DNA of 33,275 nucleotides from a bacterium (GCA_018812265.1 JAHJDG010000080.1:1-33275), one strand, 5' to 3'. Counted from the stretch's first letter, positions 7,335 to 16,332 are shown. The notes: a model not told the origin generated them from the letters alone. Program-made: numbers and translations.

Positions 7335-8531
7335 ATGCGCAGAGCTATGGTTTGGTTAATCGCGGCTTTCGTCGGCATTCTGACGCTCAGCGAAGCCGCG
7401 ACGGCGATGCCGGCGTTTGCCCGCAAGTACAATATGTCGTGCGCGGTTTGTCACGCTCCGTTTCCCCGGCTGAAAGCCTACGGGGACGAGTTCGCGGGCA
7501 ACGGATTCGTGCTGAAGGATAAGGATGCGCCGCGCTATTTTACCGACACCGGCGATTCGCAATTGTCGCTGATCCGCGATTTTCCGATTGCCGCTCGCTT
7601 CGACGGACACGCGGTGTATAATACGGCCACCGAACGAGAGCTTGATTTCGAGTGGCCGTGGGTGCTGAAGATTCTCTCGGGAGGTGCGATTGCCCCGCAC
7701 GTGGCTTATTATTTTTACTTTTTCCTCAGCGAACGAGGGGAAGTGGCGGGCGTGGAAGACGCATTCGTGATGTTCAACGACGTCTTCAAGAGCGATCTCG
7801 ACATCTATCTTGGGCAGTTTCAGGCTTCCGATCCGCTGTTCAAGGGGGAGCTGGCGCTCACTTTCGAGAAGTATCAGGTCTACGGTGTGCGGCCGGGACT
7901 CTCGGTTGCCAATCTGAAGTATGACCGGGGAGTGATGCTGAATTATGGCTTTCCCACGGGAACGGACTTGTTCGTCGAGGTCCTGAACGGCAACGGGATC
8001 GGCGAAGCCGACGCGCAGCGAACCTACGACAACGACGAGTATAAGAATTTCATGGGCCGGCTGTCGCAGGACGTGGGTGAGTACGTGCGGGTGGGCGGAT
8101 TCGGCTATTGGGGGAAGGAGAAGGGACTGAACTCGGATACCACGCTGAATCCGAACGGCGAGGTTCATGCCAACGAAATCGGCATGGCCGGGCCGGACGT
8201 CACGTTCGCGGCGGGTCCGGTCGAGCTCAATGGTCAGTATGTGTGGCGGAAGGACAGCGATCCGATCATGCTCTGCCAAAGCAAGAACGAAGTGGTCACG
8301 ACGGGCGGATTCGTGGAGGCGATTTTCTGGCCATACGGAGACAAGAGCCGGTGGTATGCGGTGGGACTTTTCAACTGGGTGGACTCCGACCAGAAAGACC
8401 TGAAGTATCAGACGCTGACCGGTCATTTCGGTTATCTGCTGCGCACCAACTTTCGTTTGACGGCGGAGTTCACCTATGGCATGGAGAATGAAGAGAGCCG
8501 GGCGGCATTGGGGTTTGTGACGGGATTCTGA
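7335..8531 (+). CDS. Cyc2-like fused monohaem cytochrome / outer-membrane porin
   Basis: A 398-residue protein with a signal peptide (cleavage likely after Ala24), one haem c site CAVCH at residues 36-40, and then about 340 residues of alternating beta-strand sequence rich in aromatic and Gly residues, ending in F as outer-membrane barrels do. The segment MPAFARKYNMSCAVCHAPFP followed by RLKAYGDEFAGNGF matches the N-terminal pattern of Cyc2 and related fused cytochrome-porins, in which a haem domain plugs or caps a barrel and moves electrons through the outer membrane. AAGGAGG precedes the ATG, and the multihaem cytochrome gene ends 9 bp upstream. Iron oxidation is known for some Cyc2 proteins; the electron donor or acceptor here is unknown, and the barrel assignment is by eye. 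Confidence 0.8.
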   Translation: MRRAMVWLIAAFVGILTLSEAATAMPAFARKYNMSCAVCHAPFPRLKAYGDEFAGNGFVLKDKDAPRYFTDTGDSQLSLIRDFPIAARFDGHAVYNTATERELDFEWPWVLKILSGGAIAPHVAYYFYFFLSERGEVAGVEDAFVMFNDVFKSDLDIYLGQFQASDPLFKGELALTFEKYQVYGVRPGLSVANLKYDRGVMLNYGFPTGTDLFVEVLNGNGIGEADAQRTYDNDEYKNFMGRLSQDVGEYVRVGGFGYWGKEKGLNSDTTLNPNGEVHANEIGMAGPDVTFAAGPVELNGQYVWRKDSDPIMLCQSKNEVVTTGGFVEAIFWPYGDKSRWYAVGLFNWVDSDQKDLKYQTLTGHFGYLLRTNFRLTAEFTYGMENEESRAALGFVTGF

Positions 8532-8552
8532 TCGGCAGGAGCGAACCGAAGA

Positions 8553-8579
8553 AAAGGGCGGCCTTTGCGGTCGCCCTTT
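8553..8579 (+). terminator. Probable terminator after the cytochrome-porin gene
   Basis: AAAGGGCGGCC pairs with GGTCGCCCTTT (one G-T pair) around a 5-base loop, 22 bases past the stop codon. There is no real T-run after it, so termination strength is uncertain. A smaller hairpin, CCCCG-TGAA-CGGGG at 8648-8661, lies just beyond the end of the convergent gene. Confidence 0.5.
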
Positions 8580-8677
8580 GAATTGTTCCGTCGGGATCGG
8601 GGATATGAGCGGGGAGCTTCTCGCCGATTCGCTGCTGCCCCTTAGATCCCCGTGAACGGGGGGAACGGATTGGGGAG

Positions 8678-9244
8678 CTATTTACCGAGCAGGTAGATGA
8701 CGTTGATTTGGATGTTGGTTTGGTCGAGGTCGGCCCAATCGAGTTGGACTTCCCCGCTGGCCTTCCACTGTTCGTTGAACTGATGCTCCACACCGCCGAC
8801 GATGTAGAAACCGAATTCGGTTTCGCTGCTACTGGAGCTGCCCCAGTAGTCATGAGGCCAGTCGGCTTTCACCGAGAAGAAGTGCAGACCGAGACCGCCG
8901 CCGCCGTACGGTTCCCACGGACCCTCGATGAAGTGATATTTCACGCCGCTGCGGAGGGCGATGTCGCTGGTGGTCACTTTGAATTCGTCCGTCAGCCAAC
9001 CCAAGTCATACGAGCTGGACCAATAGCAGAGGGACGCGTCCCAATGAAGCTGGGGAATCCACGTGCCCAAGTCGGCGACGGCACCGATGGTGAAGGTTCC
9101 CTGATAGTCTAATTCGGGATCTACGTAGCCAATCCGGCCGCCGATGCCCTTGAATCCGATGTCCGACTGGGCCAGGGCCGTAGACATCAAGCCCAGCATC
9201 CATCCACCCAATGCCAAAACAAGAATTGCGTTTCTGATTTTCAT
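8678..9244 (-). CDS. Small outer-membrane beta-barrel protein
   Basis: A 188-residue protein with a clear signal peptide (MKIRNAILVLALGGWMLGLM, cleavage after LAQ near 26). The rest consists of amphipathic strands with GGRIGYVDPELDY, a central GVKYHFIEGPWEPYGGGGLG, and the closing strand QINVIYLLGK. This is the layout of small 8-strand barrels of the OmpW/OmpX or OMP_b-brl type; the exact family is not resolved and the function is unknown. The ATG at 9244 is chosen over a start 17 codons upstream because AAGGA lies close before it and the signal peptide begins there. It converges with the cytochrome-porin gene and has its own promoter. Confidence 0.8.
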   Translation of the reverse strand: MKIRNAILVLALGGWMLGLMSTALAQSDIGFKGIGGRIGYVDPELDYQGTFTIGAVADLGTWIPQLHWDASLCYWSSSYDLGWLTDEFKVTTSDIALRSGVKYHFIEGPWEPYGGGGLGLHFFSVKADWPHDYWGSSSSSETEFGFYIVGGVEHQFNEQWKASGEVQLDWADLDQTNIQINVIYLLGK

Positions 9245-9323
9245 GGTCGTTCCTTTGAAGGCTGAATGTGTAATGTTGTAGCCCTGATGGGCCATACAAA
9301 CGGTTGGTCAATTGACGGCGCGT

Positions 9324-9352
9324 AACATAGCGATTTTCGGAATGTCGCGCAA
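9324..9352 (-). promoter_or_regulatory. Promoter of the small beta-barrel gene
   Basis: On the minus strand TTGCGC (9352-9347), 17 bases, TATGTT (9329-9324). It would give a leader of about 70 bases before the ATG at 9244. Confidence 0.5.
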
Positions 9353-9444
9353 CTGTTTTTTCGGCCGGTTTGTTCGCGGATTTCGGGTTTTGGTTTCCTG
9401 GTTGTTCTGTATCTAATCCGGCCCGGCGGACCTTCGCCGCAATC

Positions 9445-10392
9445 TTAGCGGCGGAGGACGGATTTGACGGCGAGTTTGAAGAGATGGAAGTGAAACCTAT
9501 TGTACTCCGGCTCGACCATGTAGCGTTCGGCGGCGGGGAGAAATTCTGCATTCACGGGAATCTGGAGAAGCTTCCGCGAGTTGAGCCGGTTGCGCGAGTA
9601 GAGGAATCCCTCGTATCCGTACTTGCGAATCAACCGGAGGGTGACGGAGTTGAAATCCTCATCTCCACCAAAGGGAATCGAGAAGACTCGCGACAGAGGA
9701 ACGTTCAGTCCCTGCAGGAGCTGGAGATTGCGGCGAATATCGTTCTCTTGTTCGTCGTCGGTGAGGGACGACAGGACATAGTGGTGATAGGTGTGGCTGC
9801 CCAGCGTGCACAGCGGATTTGTCCGAAGCAGGGAAGAATCATTGACGCAAAAAGACATTTCCTCGAAACGGATATTTTCCTGTTCGAGAAAACGATCCAC
9901 GTGCAGGTCAAGGCGGCGGCTGCTCACGCGCGGGTCCTTGGTGACGCGGTAGAAGTTCTCGACCGTCATGAGCCGCGCGTCGTCCGCGAGAGGAGCCAAG
10001 AAATCGAGGAACTTGGCGACGAGTCCGCGGTTGATCAGGAAGCGAATCTTGTCGCGCCAGAACGCTTTGCCTTCGAGGGAGCAGCCGTTGACAAAGACGG
10101 TGAACGGGACCTTCAGCGATTCGAGAACGGCGGCGGCCTCGGTGAAGACGCAGGTATAGGCGTCGTCGAAGGTGATGGCCACCCGGCCGGTGCGATAGCG
10201 GCGGAAAAAGTCGTCCACGCTGACGATATCGAAGTGCCGCTTCAGCCAGCGGATCTGCCGGTACAGTTGTTCGGGAGTGACGTTGTGCAGTCCCTGCCGC
10301 AGACGGTCGGGGACGCGCGCGAACGTGGAATGGTAGAGCAGCACGTGCGACGTCCACAGCCTTTGCAGGGAATTGGCGACGGGCAGCAGCAT
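9445..10392 (-). CDS. Polysaccharide deacetylase (NodB-homology domain)
   Basis: A 315-residue protein of the carbohydrate esterase 4 superfamily, which removes N-acetyl or similar groups from polysaccharides. The first NodB motif is VAITFDDAY (catalytic and metal-binding Asp pair). The second is LGSHTYHHY (metal-binding His pair), and SIPFGGDEDFN follows as a possible third. The N-terminal part, LWTSHVLLYHSTF, is also usual in this family. No convincing signal peptide is seen. The gene starts one base after the stop of the formyltransferase-like gene, so the two are one operon, and a joint role in modifying sugars of a surface polysaccharide or lipid is a reasonable inference. Confidence 0.85.
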   Translation of the reverse strand: MLLPVANSLQRLWTSHVLLYHSTFARVPDRLRQGLHNVTPEQLYRQIRWLKRHFDIVSVDDFFRRYRTGRVAITFDDAYTCVFTEAAAVLESLKVPFTVFVNGCSLEGKAFWRDKIRFLINRGLVAKFLDFLAPLADDARLMTVENFYRVTKDPRVSSRRLDLHVDRFLEQENIRFEEMSFCVNDSSLLRTNPLCTLGSHTYHHYVLSSLTDDEQENDIRRNLQLLQGLNVPLSRVFSIPFGGDEDFNSVTLRLIRKYGYEGFLYSRNRLNSRKLLQIPVNAEFLPAAERYMVEPEYNRFHFHLFKLAVKSVLRR

Positions 10393-10393
10393 C

Positions 10394-11260
10394 TTAAAGT
10401 CCGCTATTGACCAGTCTCACGTCGTCCAATTCGCCAGCCGTTTGTCGGCGGCAGTACTCTTCGAGAAACCGCCGGCGATTCCGCAGGTAGCGGCAGGCGA
10501 TCCAGCCGTTCATGTCGCGGTCGAAAAAGAGTTTTCCCTTGGTCCACTGCGGCATGGCCCTCATTTCACCGGCGGCGAGACGGCGGATCGCCTGAATCAT
10601 GAGATCCGTTCCCAACTGAATGCAGCGGCTGTTGATGGTTCCGTAGGTGTCGTCGGGACGGATTTCCGGCCGCGCGGTGTAGATGATGTCGCCCGAGTCA
10701 ATGCCCAGCGAAATGCGGTGGATGGTCACGCCGAAGTAGCCGTACTCCCCAAGGACAATCGGCCAGAGGTTGGTCATCCCGCCGCGATAGTAGGGGGAGA
10801 GTCCGGTGTGGATGTTTATGACGTGGGGAGCCGATTCGATGATCTTCTTGCGGACCAGACAGGTTCCCATAATCACGATGGCGTCGGGCCGGGCGCGGCG
10901 GATGATCTCCACGTAGTGGGGATCATTCACGGACGGATAGGGCGCTCCGACCTCGGCCAGCACGAGATCGCGATGCCGTTCGAGGAAACGTTCTTTCGAT
11001 CCGCCGAACGCTTCCGACTCGGCGGCGGCTTTTTCGGCTTGCAGCTGCCGGTTGCAGCCGCGGAAGATGCGATTCAAGGCGGCGTTTCGCAGCCGGGATT
11101 TCAGGTTTTTGTCCTTCAGTATTCCGCTAAGTCCGCCGTTTTTCTTGACGGAACGTTTGGCCCCCGTAACAATCCCCACGACCATCCCGGTTTCTTCGAC
11201 AATTCGGTTCACGAAGTAGAAATGGCGGTCGGAGTTGTGGGTAAGAATCACGATTCGCAC
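10394..11260 (-). CDS. Formyltransferase-family protein (Formyl_trans_N fold)
   Basis: About 288 residues from a GTG at 11260. The core VINIHTGLSPYYRGGMTNLW (Asn and His of the catalytic centre) followed by GVTIHRISLGIDSGDII (the Asp) is the signature of the formyltetrahydrofolate-dependent formyltransferase fold shared by Fmt, PurN and sugar-N-formyltransferases. It is not a typical Fmt or PurN: there is no Fmt C-terminal domain, and the N-terminal segment VRIVILTHNSDRHFYFVNRI resembles surface-sugar enzymes. Pairing with a deacetylase suggests de-acetylation followed by N-formylation of an amino sugar, but this is inference. A longer frame begins with TTG at 11347, but that stretch holds the promoter. 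GGTGA lies 5 bases before the GTG at 11260. Confidence 0.75.
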   Translation of the reverse strand: MRIVILTHNSDRHFYFVNRIVEETGMVVGIVTGAKRSVKKNGGLSGILKDKNLKSRLRNAALNRIFRGCNRQLQAEKAAAESEAFGGSKERFLERHRDLVLAEVGAPYPSVNDPHYVEIIRRARPDAIVIMGTCLVRKKIIESAPHVINIHTGLSPYYRGGMTNLWPIVLGEYGYFGVTIHRISLGIDSGDIIYTARPEIRPDDTYGTINSRCIQLGTDLMIQAIRRLAAGEMRAMPQWTKGKLFFDRDMNGWIACRYLRNRRRFLEEYCRRQTAGELDDVRLVNSGL

Positions 11261-11318
11261 GAAAATCACCGTTCGACTGAGTACGTTCAGAACTTGACGC
11301 GCTGCTTTGGATGGCGCG

Positions 11319-11347
11319 AATATAGCGAATCGCCCTCCGATATGCAA
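11319..11347 (-). promoter_or_regulatory. Promoter of the formyltransferase-deacetylase operon
   Basis: On the minus strand TTGCAT (11347-11342), 17 bases, TATATT (11324-11319). This predicts a leader of about 50 bases and supports the GTG start at 11260. Confidence 0.6.
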
Positions 11348-11412
11348 ACAACTCCGGTCGGCGAGCTGTAAGGCTTAATAATTAAGAGCTTACAAGGATG
11401 AAAATCGAACCA

Positions 11413-11432
11413 AACGGGAGATTTCTCCCGTT
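11413..11432. repeat. Stem-loop between divergent operons
   Basis: AACGGGAG and CTCCCGTT form a perfect 8-bp stem around ATTT. It lies midway between the divergent formyltransferase and menF promoters. Neither side has a T-run. It could be a shared operator or a REP-like element. Confidence 0.4.
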
Positions 11433-11460
11433 CATCATGTACTTGTTTAACGAATTCCAA

Positions 11461-11489
11461 TTGCAAGAGTCACGGGACTTTGCTAAACT
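11461..11489 (+). promoter_or_regulatory. Putative promoter of the men operon
   Basis: TTGCAA (11461-11466), 17 bases, TAAACT (11484-11489). Transcription would start at or very near the ATG at 11496, which would make the menF message leaderless or nearly so. No strong Shine-Dalgarno sequence precedes menF, which fits. Confidence 0.45.
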
Positions 11490-11495
11490 GAAGAC

Positions 11496-12800
11496 ATGAA
11501 GACCGGAACCGGCCTCCGCTATCTGGCGATTGCCCACGAACTGGAACGGTCGTGGCTATTCGATGCGTTCGCCGCCCCCAACCCGACTTTGCTGCCCGCG
11601 TTTCTGTGGAGCGACCGCGACGGTGGAGACGTCTGGCTGGGTATGGGCTGGGCGGGAGTATATCCGACTCTGGAAGCGTGCCGGGCGGCGCTGGCGGGAG
11701 TGGAGTTTTTCGGTGATCCTTGCGGGCTTTATCCGCGCTGCTTTTGTGTCGTGGGATTCGAGCCGGGCGAGGACCTGCTGATGCCGTGGAACGGGTTTCA
11801 GTCACGGTTGTACGTGCTGCCCGAGGTGTTGGTGCGACAGCAGGGGGATCGGGCCGGTTTTCTGGTCATTCGTCCGATTCTTCCGAGCGTTACGGCGGCG
11901 GAGGCGGAAATCGAGTGCAGTTGCCGCGTGGCCGAGGTTCGGGTGGTATTGGAGAATCGGCAGGATCGAACGCATCGCGTGATCCGCGCGGGCGGAGAAA
12001 ATTTATCGCGAACGGAATGGCGGAAGGGCGAGCGAACGATTCACGATCACATCCTTGCGGGCGAAGCGGAGAAAGTGGTGCTCGCTCGCAGCATTTGGCG
12101 GGACACGGCTGGGGAGTGGAGCGTTCCGCTGATTCTGGATCGTCTGGCCTTGGGCAGCGACGGCTGCTATCTCTACGGTCATCGTTTGAGCGGCGATTGT
12201 TTTCTGGGAGCTTCTCCGGAGCGGCTGTTCCGGCAAAGTGGAAATGAGATCACCGCCGACAGTCTTGCGGGAACGAGGCCGCGGGGAGATGACATGGAGC
12301 AGGATGAGCAACTTGCCAAAGATCTCTTGGGTTCGGAGAAGGAACGTGCCGAGCAACAACACGTGACCTCGTTTCTTCGGGATCGGATGGCCGGGCTTTG
12401 TGATAAGGTGACAGCCGACGACGAGCCGAAAGCGCGGCGTCTGACCGCGGTTCAACACCTGCACACCGAAGTCAGGGGGCAGACAAAATCCGGGACCCGG
12501 CTCGACGACGTTCTTGAGACGCTGCATCCGACTCCGGCCGTGTGCGGTGTTCCCCGCGAAAATGCGCGGGGGATCATCGCGAATTTGGAGACGATGCCGC
12601 GCGGTCTGTTCACGGGAGCGATGGGATGGGTGGACCGTGATGAAGCCGAGTTTGCCGTGATGATCCGCGCGGCCTTGATCTCGGGCGCGCGCGCGACACT
12701 TTTCGCGGGAGCAGGGATCGTGAAGGACTCCAATCCCGACGCCGAATGGGACGAAACGGAGTTGAAGATGCAGCCGCTGCTGCGGGCATTGGAAGGATAA
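11496..12800 (+). CDS. menF: Isochorismate synthase MenF
   Basis: A 434-residue chorismate-utilising enzyme that converts chorismate to isochorismate, the first committed step to menaquinone. The conserved C-terminal domain shows FLGASPERL, DSLAGTRPRG, LLGSEKERAEQQ, LHPTPAVCGVPRENA, RGLFTGAMGWVDRDEAEFAV and FAGAGIVKDSNPDAEWDETE, all in the expected order. The N-terminal third is variable, as in other MenF proteins. A salicylate or enterobactin-type isochorismate synthase would look similar, but the adjoining menD, menH and menB settle the role. Its stop overlaps the menD start by one base (TAATG). Confidence 0.93.
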   Translation: MKTGTGLRYLAIAHELERSWLFDAFAAPNPTLLPAFLWSDRDGGDVWLGMGWAGVYPTLEACRAALAGVEFFGDPCGLYPRCFCVVGFEPGEDLLMPWNGFQSRLYVLPEVLVRQQGDRAGFLVIRPILPSVTAAEAEIECSCRVAEVRVVLENRQDRTHRVIRAGGENLSRTEWRKGERTIHDHILAGEAEKVVLARSIWRDTAGEWSVPLILDRLALGSDGCYLYGHRLSGDCFLGASPERLFRQSGNEITADSLAGTRPRGDDMEQDEQLAKDLLGSEKERAEQQHVTSFLRDRMAGLCDKVTADDEPKARRLTAVQHLHTEVRGQTKSGTRLDDVLETLHPTPAVCGVPRENARGIIANLETMPRGLFTGAMGWVDRDEAEFAVMIRAALISGARATLFAGAGIVKDSNPDAEWDETELKMQPLLRALEG

Positions 12801-14550
12801 TGGATGTGAACCCGGTCAACGTGAATTTGCTGCACGCTTCTGTTTTGATCGGCGAGCTCGCCAAGTACGGAGCGCGGAGGGCGGTGATTTCTCCCGGATC
12901 GCGTTCGGCGCCGCTGGCGGTGGCAGCTCACTCGTTTCCCGGACTTAAGACCTATACGATTCTCGACGAGCGCTCGGCGGCGTTTTTCGCGTTGGGACTT
13001 TCCAAGGCGGACGGCAAGCCGGTGATTCTGATTTGCACGTCGGGTACGGCGGCGGCGAATTATTTTCCGGCGGTGATCGAAGCCAGCCGCTGGGGTGTGC
13101 TGCTGGTCGTTCTCACGGCCGATCGGCCCGCTGCGCTCCGTCAAACCGGCGCACCGCAGACGATTGACCAGACTCATCTCTACGGCAATTTCGTTCGTTT
13201 CTTCGCCGACGTTCCGGAAGCGAAACTGGATATCGAAAGATGTCGCGCGGTGCAGAGTATTGCAGCAGAGGCGTGCGCGGCAGCGACGGGATCGAATCCG
13301 GGGCCGGTTCATCTGAATGTGCCGCTGGATGAACCGCTGGCGCCGATTCCCGAGAGCGCGACGGAAGTTAAACGATTGTGGACGGCGCTGCGTGACGAAG
13401 CGACCGAGCGGCCCGCGCCACGCATCGAGACCGAGCCGCCGGAAGGCGCGATGCGGCCGGTACGACAACTTGTCACCGAATCGTTGTGCGGGCTGATCGT
13501 AGCCGGACCGGGAGCGGCATCGTCGTTTGAGGAAGCGGAGCCGATTTTCCATCTCGCGCGCAAGCTCGGATGGCCGCTCCTCGCGGACGTGGTTTCGGGA
13601 GTGCGTTTGTTCGACGAGCCGGTCGCGCCGTTTTACGATTTCTTCCTCCGCACGGAAGAACTGGCCGCGCTCGCGCCGGACGTGGTGCTGCATCTGGGAG
13701 GATTTCCTACCTCGAAGATGCTCGCGCAGTATCTGGATCGTCACCGCGCCGCGCAGACGTTCCGAATCGGTCGGTCGTTTCAAGCGGGTGATCCACTGTT
13801 CCGCGAGGGAATGTTCATCGAGTCCAGCCCGGCGATTTTCTGTCGAGAACTTGCCAAGCGACTTGGTCCGAGCCGTGACTCGCTGCTGCTTGAACCTTTT
13901 CAAAGAGCTTCCCGCCTGGTGAGCGAAGAGCTGGAGCATGTTACCCGCGAGAGTAACGACGATTGTGAAGCGCTTGTGACTCTGGCGGCGCTGAACGCTC
14001 TCAAGGAAGAGTGGAATATCGTGCTGGCGAGTAGTTTGCCGGTTCGTTATGGGGATGCACTTTTCGCTACGCAGGGCCGCCTTCACCGCGTGTATGGTCT
14101 GCGGGGAGTCAACGGAATTGACGGAACCTTGTCGCACGCGGCGGGGATTGCGACGGCATCGGGCAGGCCGACGCTGCTCGTCACCGGCGATCTGGCGCTC
14201 GTTACGATCTGACGGGACTGATCGCGGCGCTGAAATATGCGCCCAACTTGACGATATTGCTCCTCGACAACAACGGCGGCGGGATATTCCACTTCCTGCC
14301 CGTTCGCGATCACGAGGACAAAACTCTCTTTGAGACGATTCACGGAACGCCGCACCACTTGAATCTGGCGGGAGCGGGATCGCTGTTCGGAGTGGATTGG
14401 ATTCCGGTTGGGCGCGCTTCGGAAATCGCGGTGCACCTGCAATCCACTCCTAAACGAGCGCGGGTTCTGCACGTGCAGAGTTCGCGGGAGCGGAATTACG
14501 CGGCATATTCGGCTCTCATCGAGCGGCTCAAGCGGGCGAGTGTGCGATGA
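12800..14550 (+). CDS. menD: MenD, SEPHCHC synthase (frame broken at about 14199)
   Basis: A thiamine-diphosphate enzyme that adds 2-oxoglutarate to isochorismate. The first frame has the N-terminal signatures VISPGSRSAPLAVAA, LDERSAAFFALGLSKADGKP, CTSGTAAANYFPAVIEAS, LTADRPAALRQTGAPQTIDQ and GPVHLNVPLDEPL, and reaches NGIDGTLSHAAGIATA and VTGDLAL before meeting a stop at 14210-14212. Adding one base after 14199 gives GDLALRYDLTGLIAALKY and then LLLDNNGGGIFHFLPV, the metal and cofactor-binding region every MenD needs. The repaired protein is about 583 residues, normal for the family. The start at 12800 overlaps the menF stop, and the stop overlaps the menH start (ATGA). The rest of the pathway is intact, so a sequence error is more likely than gene loss, but a true mutation cannot be excluded. 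Confidence 0.92.
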
Positions 14551-15368
14551 GATGGGTGGATGTTGGAGGAGTGCGCTGGCATGTGGAGTGGCGCGGCCAC
14601 GCGGAGAATCCCGTGCTCGCGATGGTACACGGATTTGCTGGTTCGCTGCGGACGTGGGATGCGCTTCTTCCCGAGCTGGAAACAAAATACCGCGTGTTGC
14701 TCGTGGACTTGCCTGGTCACGGGGATACGCCGTTTCCCGAAAAAGCCGATTTCGCTCTGCGGGATTTGTGGGAAGCGCTCGGCAAGCTGCTGCTCGAACT
14801 CTCTCCCGATCCGCCGCTGCTGTGCGGCTACAGCATGGGCGGGCGGATCGCGTTGCACGTCGGAATTCATGCTCCCAATTTTCTGCACAGGCTGATTCTT
14901 ATCGGAGCTTCGCCGGGAATCGAAAGTGAAACGGAGCGCACGGCGCGGCAATTATCCGATCACAAGTTGGCCGAGGACATCCTGCTCAAGGGGACGGAGT
15001 GGTTTGCGGATTATTGGGCAACTCTTCCGCTGTTCGAATCGCAGAAGCGGCTGCCGACAGACGTGCAGGCACGACTTCGCGACGCGCGGATCCGCTGTGA
15101 CGCGCGGGGACTGGCGTACGCGCTGGAGCGATTCGGAACGGGACGGCAGGAGTTTCTCGCGGGTGACCTGCATAAGCTGACTTGTCCGTTGCTGCTTTTG
15201 GCGGGCGCGCTCGACGAAAAATTCTGCGCATCGAACCGCTTGATTGCCGCGCATTGCGGTTCGACGAGCGTGCATCGTTTGGAAATTCTTGATGCGGGAC
15301 ATGCCGTGCATATCGAGAAACCGAGTGCGGTGGTGCGAGAGATCATCGCGTTTGCAGAATTGCTGTAG
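14547..15368 (+). CDS. menH: MenH, SHCHC synthase (alpha/beta hydrolase)
   Basis: A 273-residue alpha/beta-hydrolase that eliminates pyruvate from the MenD product to form SHCHC. It has the oxyanion region [13 protein letters not shown], the strand [15 protein letters not shown], the nucleophile elbow [10 protein letters not shown] (Ser), the acid region [12 protein letters not shown] (Asp) and the His in [11 protein letters not shown]. Alpha/beta-hydrolases are functionally diverse; the MenH assignment rests on the GYSMGGR and LPGHG motifs plus its place between menD and menB. The start codon overlaps the menD stop by four bases, showing translational coupling. Confidence 0.88.
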   Translation: MRWVDVGGVRWHVEWRGHAENPVLAMVHGFAGSLRTWDALLPELETKYRVLLVDLPGHGDTPFPEKADFALRDLWEALGKLLLELSPDPPLLCGYSMGGRIALHVGIHAPNFLHRLILIGASPGIESETERTARQLSDHKLAEDILLKGTEWFADYWATLPLFESQKRLPTDVQARLRDARIRCDARGLAYALERFGTGRQEFLAGDLHKLTCPLLLLAGALDEKFCASNRLIAAHCGSTSVHRLEILDAGHAVHIEKPSAVVREIIAFAELL

Positions 15369-15384
15369 ATAATTCCCCCCTTTA

Positions 15385-15405
15385 TCCCCCCACAAAGTGG
15401 GGGGA
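15385..15405. repeat. C-rich stem-loop between menH and menB
   Basis: TCCCCCCAC and GTGGGGGGA form a 9-bp stem around AAA, in a C-rich setting. No T-run follows, so it is probably a dispersed intergenic repeat or a processing or attenuation hairpin rather than a full terminator. The downstream menB has its own strong ribosome binding site. Confidence 0.5.
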
Positions 15406-15424
15406 GATAGATCAGGAGATTCCC

Positions 15425-16246
15425 ATGAGCCAATTTCCGTGGAAGGCCGCCGGAACTTTTCAAGATATTTTCTACGAAAAGTGGAACGGCATCGCCAAAA
15501 TCACGATCAACCGTCCCGAGGTGCACAATGCATTCCGGCCGGAGACGCTGTTTGATTTGCAGAGAGCATTTCTCGACGCGCGGGAAGACAGCGAGATCGG
15601 CGTGGTGATTCTGACCGGTGCGGGCACGGAAGCGTTCTGCTCGGGCGGGGATCAGAAGATTCGCGGCGAGCAGGGCTATGTGGGCAAAGACAACGTGCCG
15701 CGACTGAACGTGCTCGATCTGCAAAGGCAGATTCGCTCACTGCCCAAGCCGGTGGTTGCGATGGTGGCGGGCTACGCGATCGGCGGCGGACACGTGCTGC
15801 ACGTGGTGTGCGATCTGACCATCGCCGCCGACAACGCGCGCTTCGGACAGACCGGGCCGCGGGTGGGTTCGTTCGACGGCGGATTCGGAGCCGGCTATCT
15901 GGCGCGGATCGTCGGGCACAAGAAGGCGAAGGAGATTTGGTTTTTGTGCCGTCAGTATTCGGCCCAAGACGCGCTCGACATGGGACTGGTGAACGCGGTG
16001 GTGCCGCTTCAAAAACTCGAAGAAACGACCGTCGAGTGGTGCCGCGAAATGCTGAAGCTCTCACCAATGGCGCTGCGCTGTTTGAAGGCGGCCTTCAACG
16101 CGGAGACCGACGGCGAAGCGGGGATTCAGGAACTGGCCGGCAACACGACGCTACTCTACTACATGACCGACGAGGCTCAGGAAGGCCGCAATGCATTCAA
16201 AGAAAAGCGCGAGCCGGATTTCGGGAAGTTCAAGCGGGTGCCGTGA
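15425..16246 (+). CDS. menB: MenB, 1,4-dihydroxy-2-naphthoyl-CoA synthase
   Basis: A 273-residue crotonase-fold enzyme that closes the second ring of the naphthoquinone from o-succinylbenzoyl-CoA. The family body is complete: [72 protein letters not shown] (active-site loop with Asp), [20 protein letters not shown], and the C-terminal tail [20 protein letters not shown] typical of MenB. AGGAGA lies 5 bases before the ATG. menC and menE, which act before MenB, are not in the window. A diverged second copy of its last 20 codons lies at 19489-19548, so the region just downstream has been rearranged. Confidence 0.95.
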   Translation: MSQFPWKAAGTFQDIFYEKWNGIAKITINRPEVHNAFRPETLFDLQRAFLDAREDSEIGVVILTGAGTEAFCSGGDQKIRGEQGYVGKDNVPRLNVLDLQRQIRSLPKPVVAMVAGYAIGGGHVLHVVCDLTIAADNARFGQTGPRVGSFDGGFGAGYLARIVGHKKAKEIWFLCRQYSAQDALDMGLVNAVVPLQKLEETTVEWCREMLKLSPMALRCLKAAFNAETDGEAGIQELAGNTTLLYYMTDEAQEGRNAFKEKREPDFGKFKRVP

Positions 16247-16332
16247 CGGATGGGTTGCGCGCGGCGGAGTACTCGTCACAGGAAGAGGATGTGAGCGCTT
16301 AACCCGGCTCGGCGGGAACGTTGCACTATGCG

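Noticed and set aside
7356-8426. Minus-strand open frame of 356 codons
   Set aside because: It is antisense to the cytochrome-porin gene, whose signal peptide and haem motif are clear.
12452-14137. Long open frame (561 codons) on the minus strand
   Set aside because: It is antisense to menF and menD. Its composition is very Arg-rich and no family is recognisable.
14190-14215. Programmed frameshifting in menD
   Set aside because: There is no slippery sequence, and MenD is not known to use recoding.
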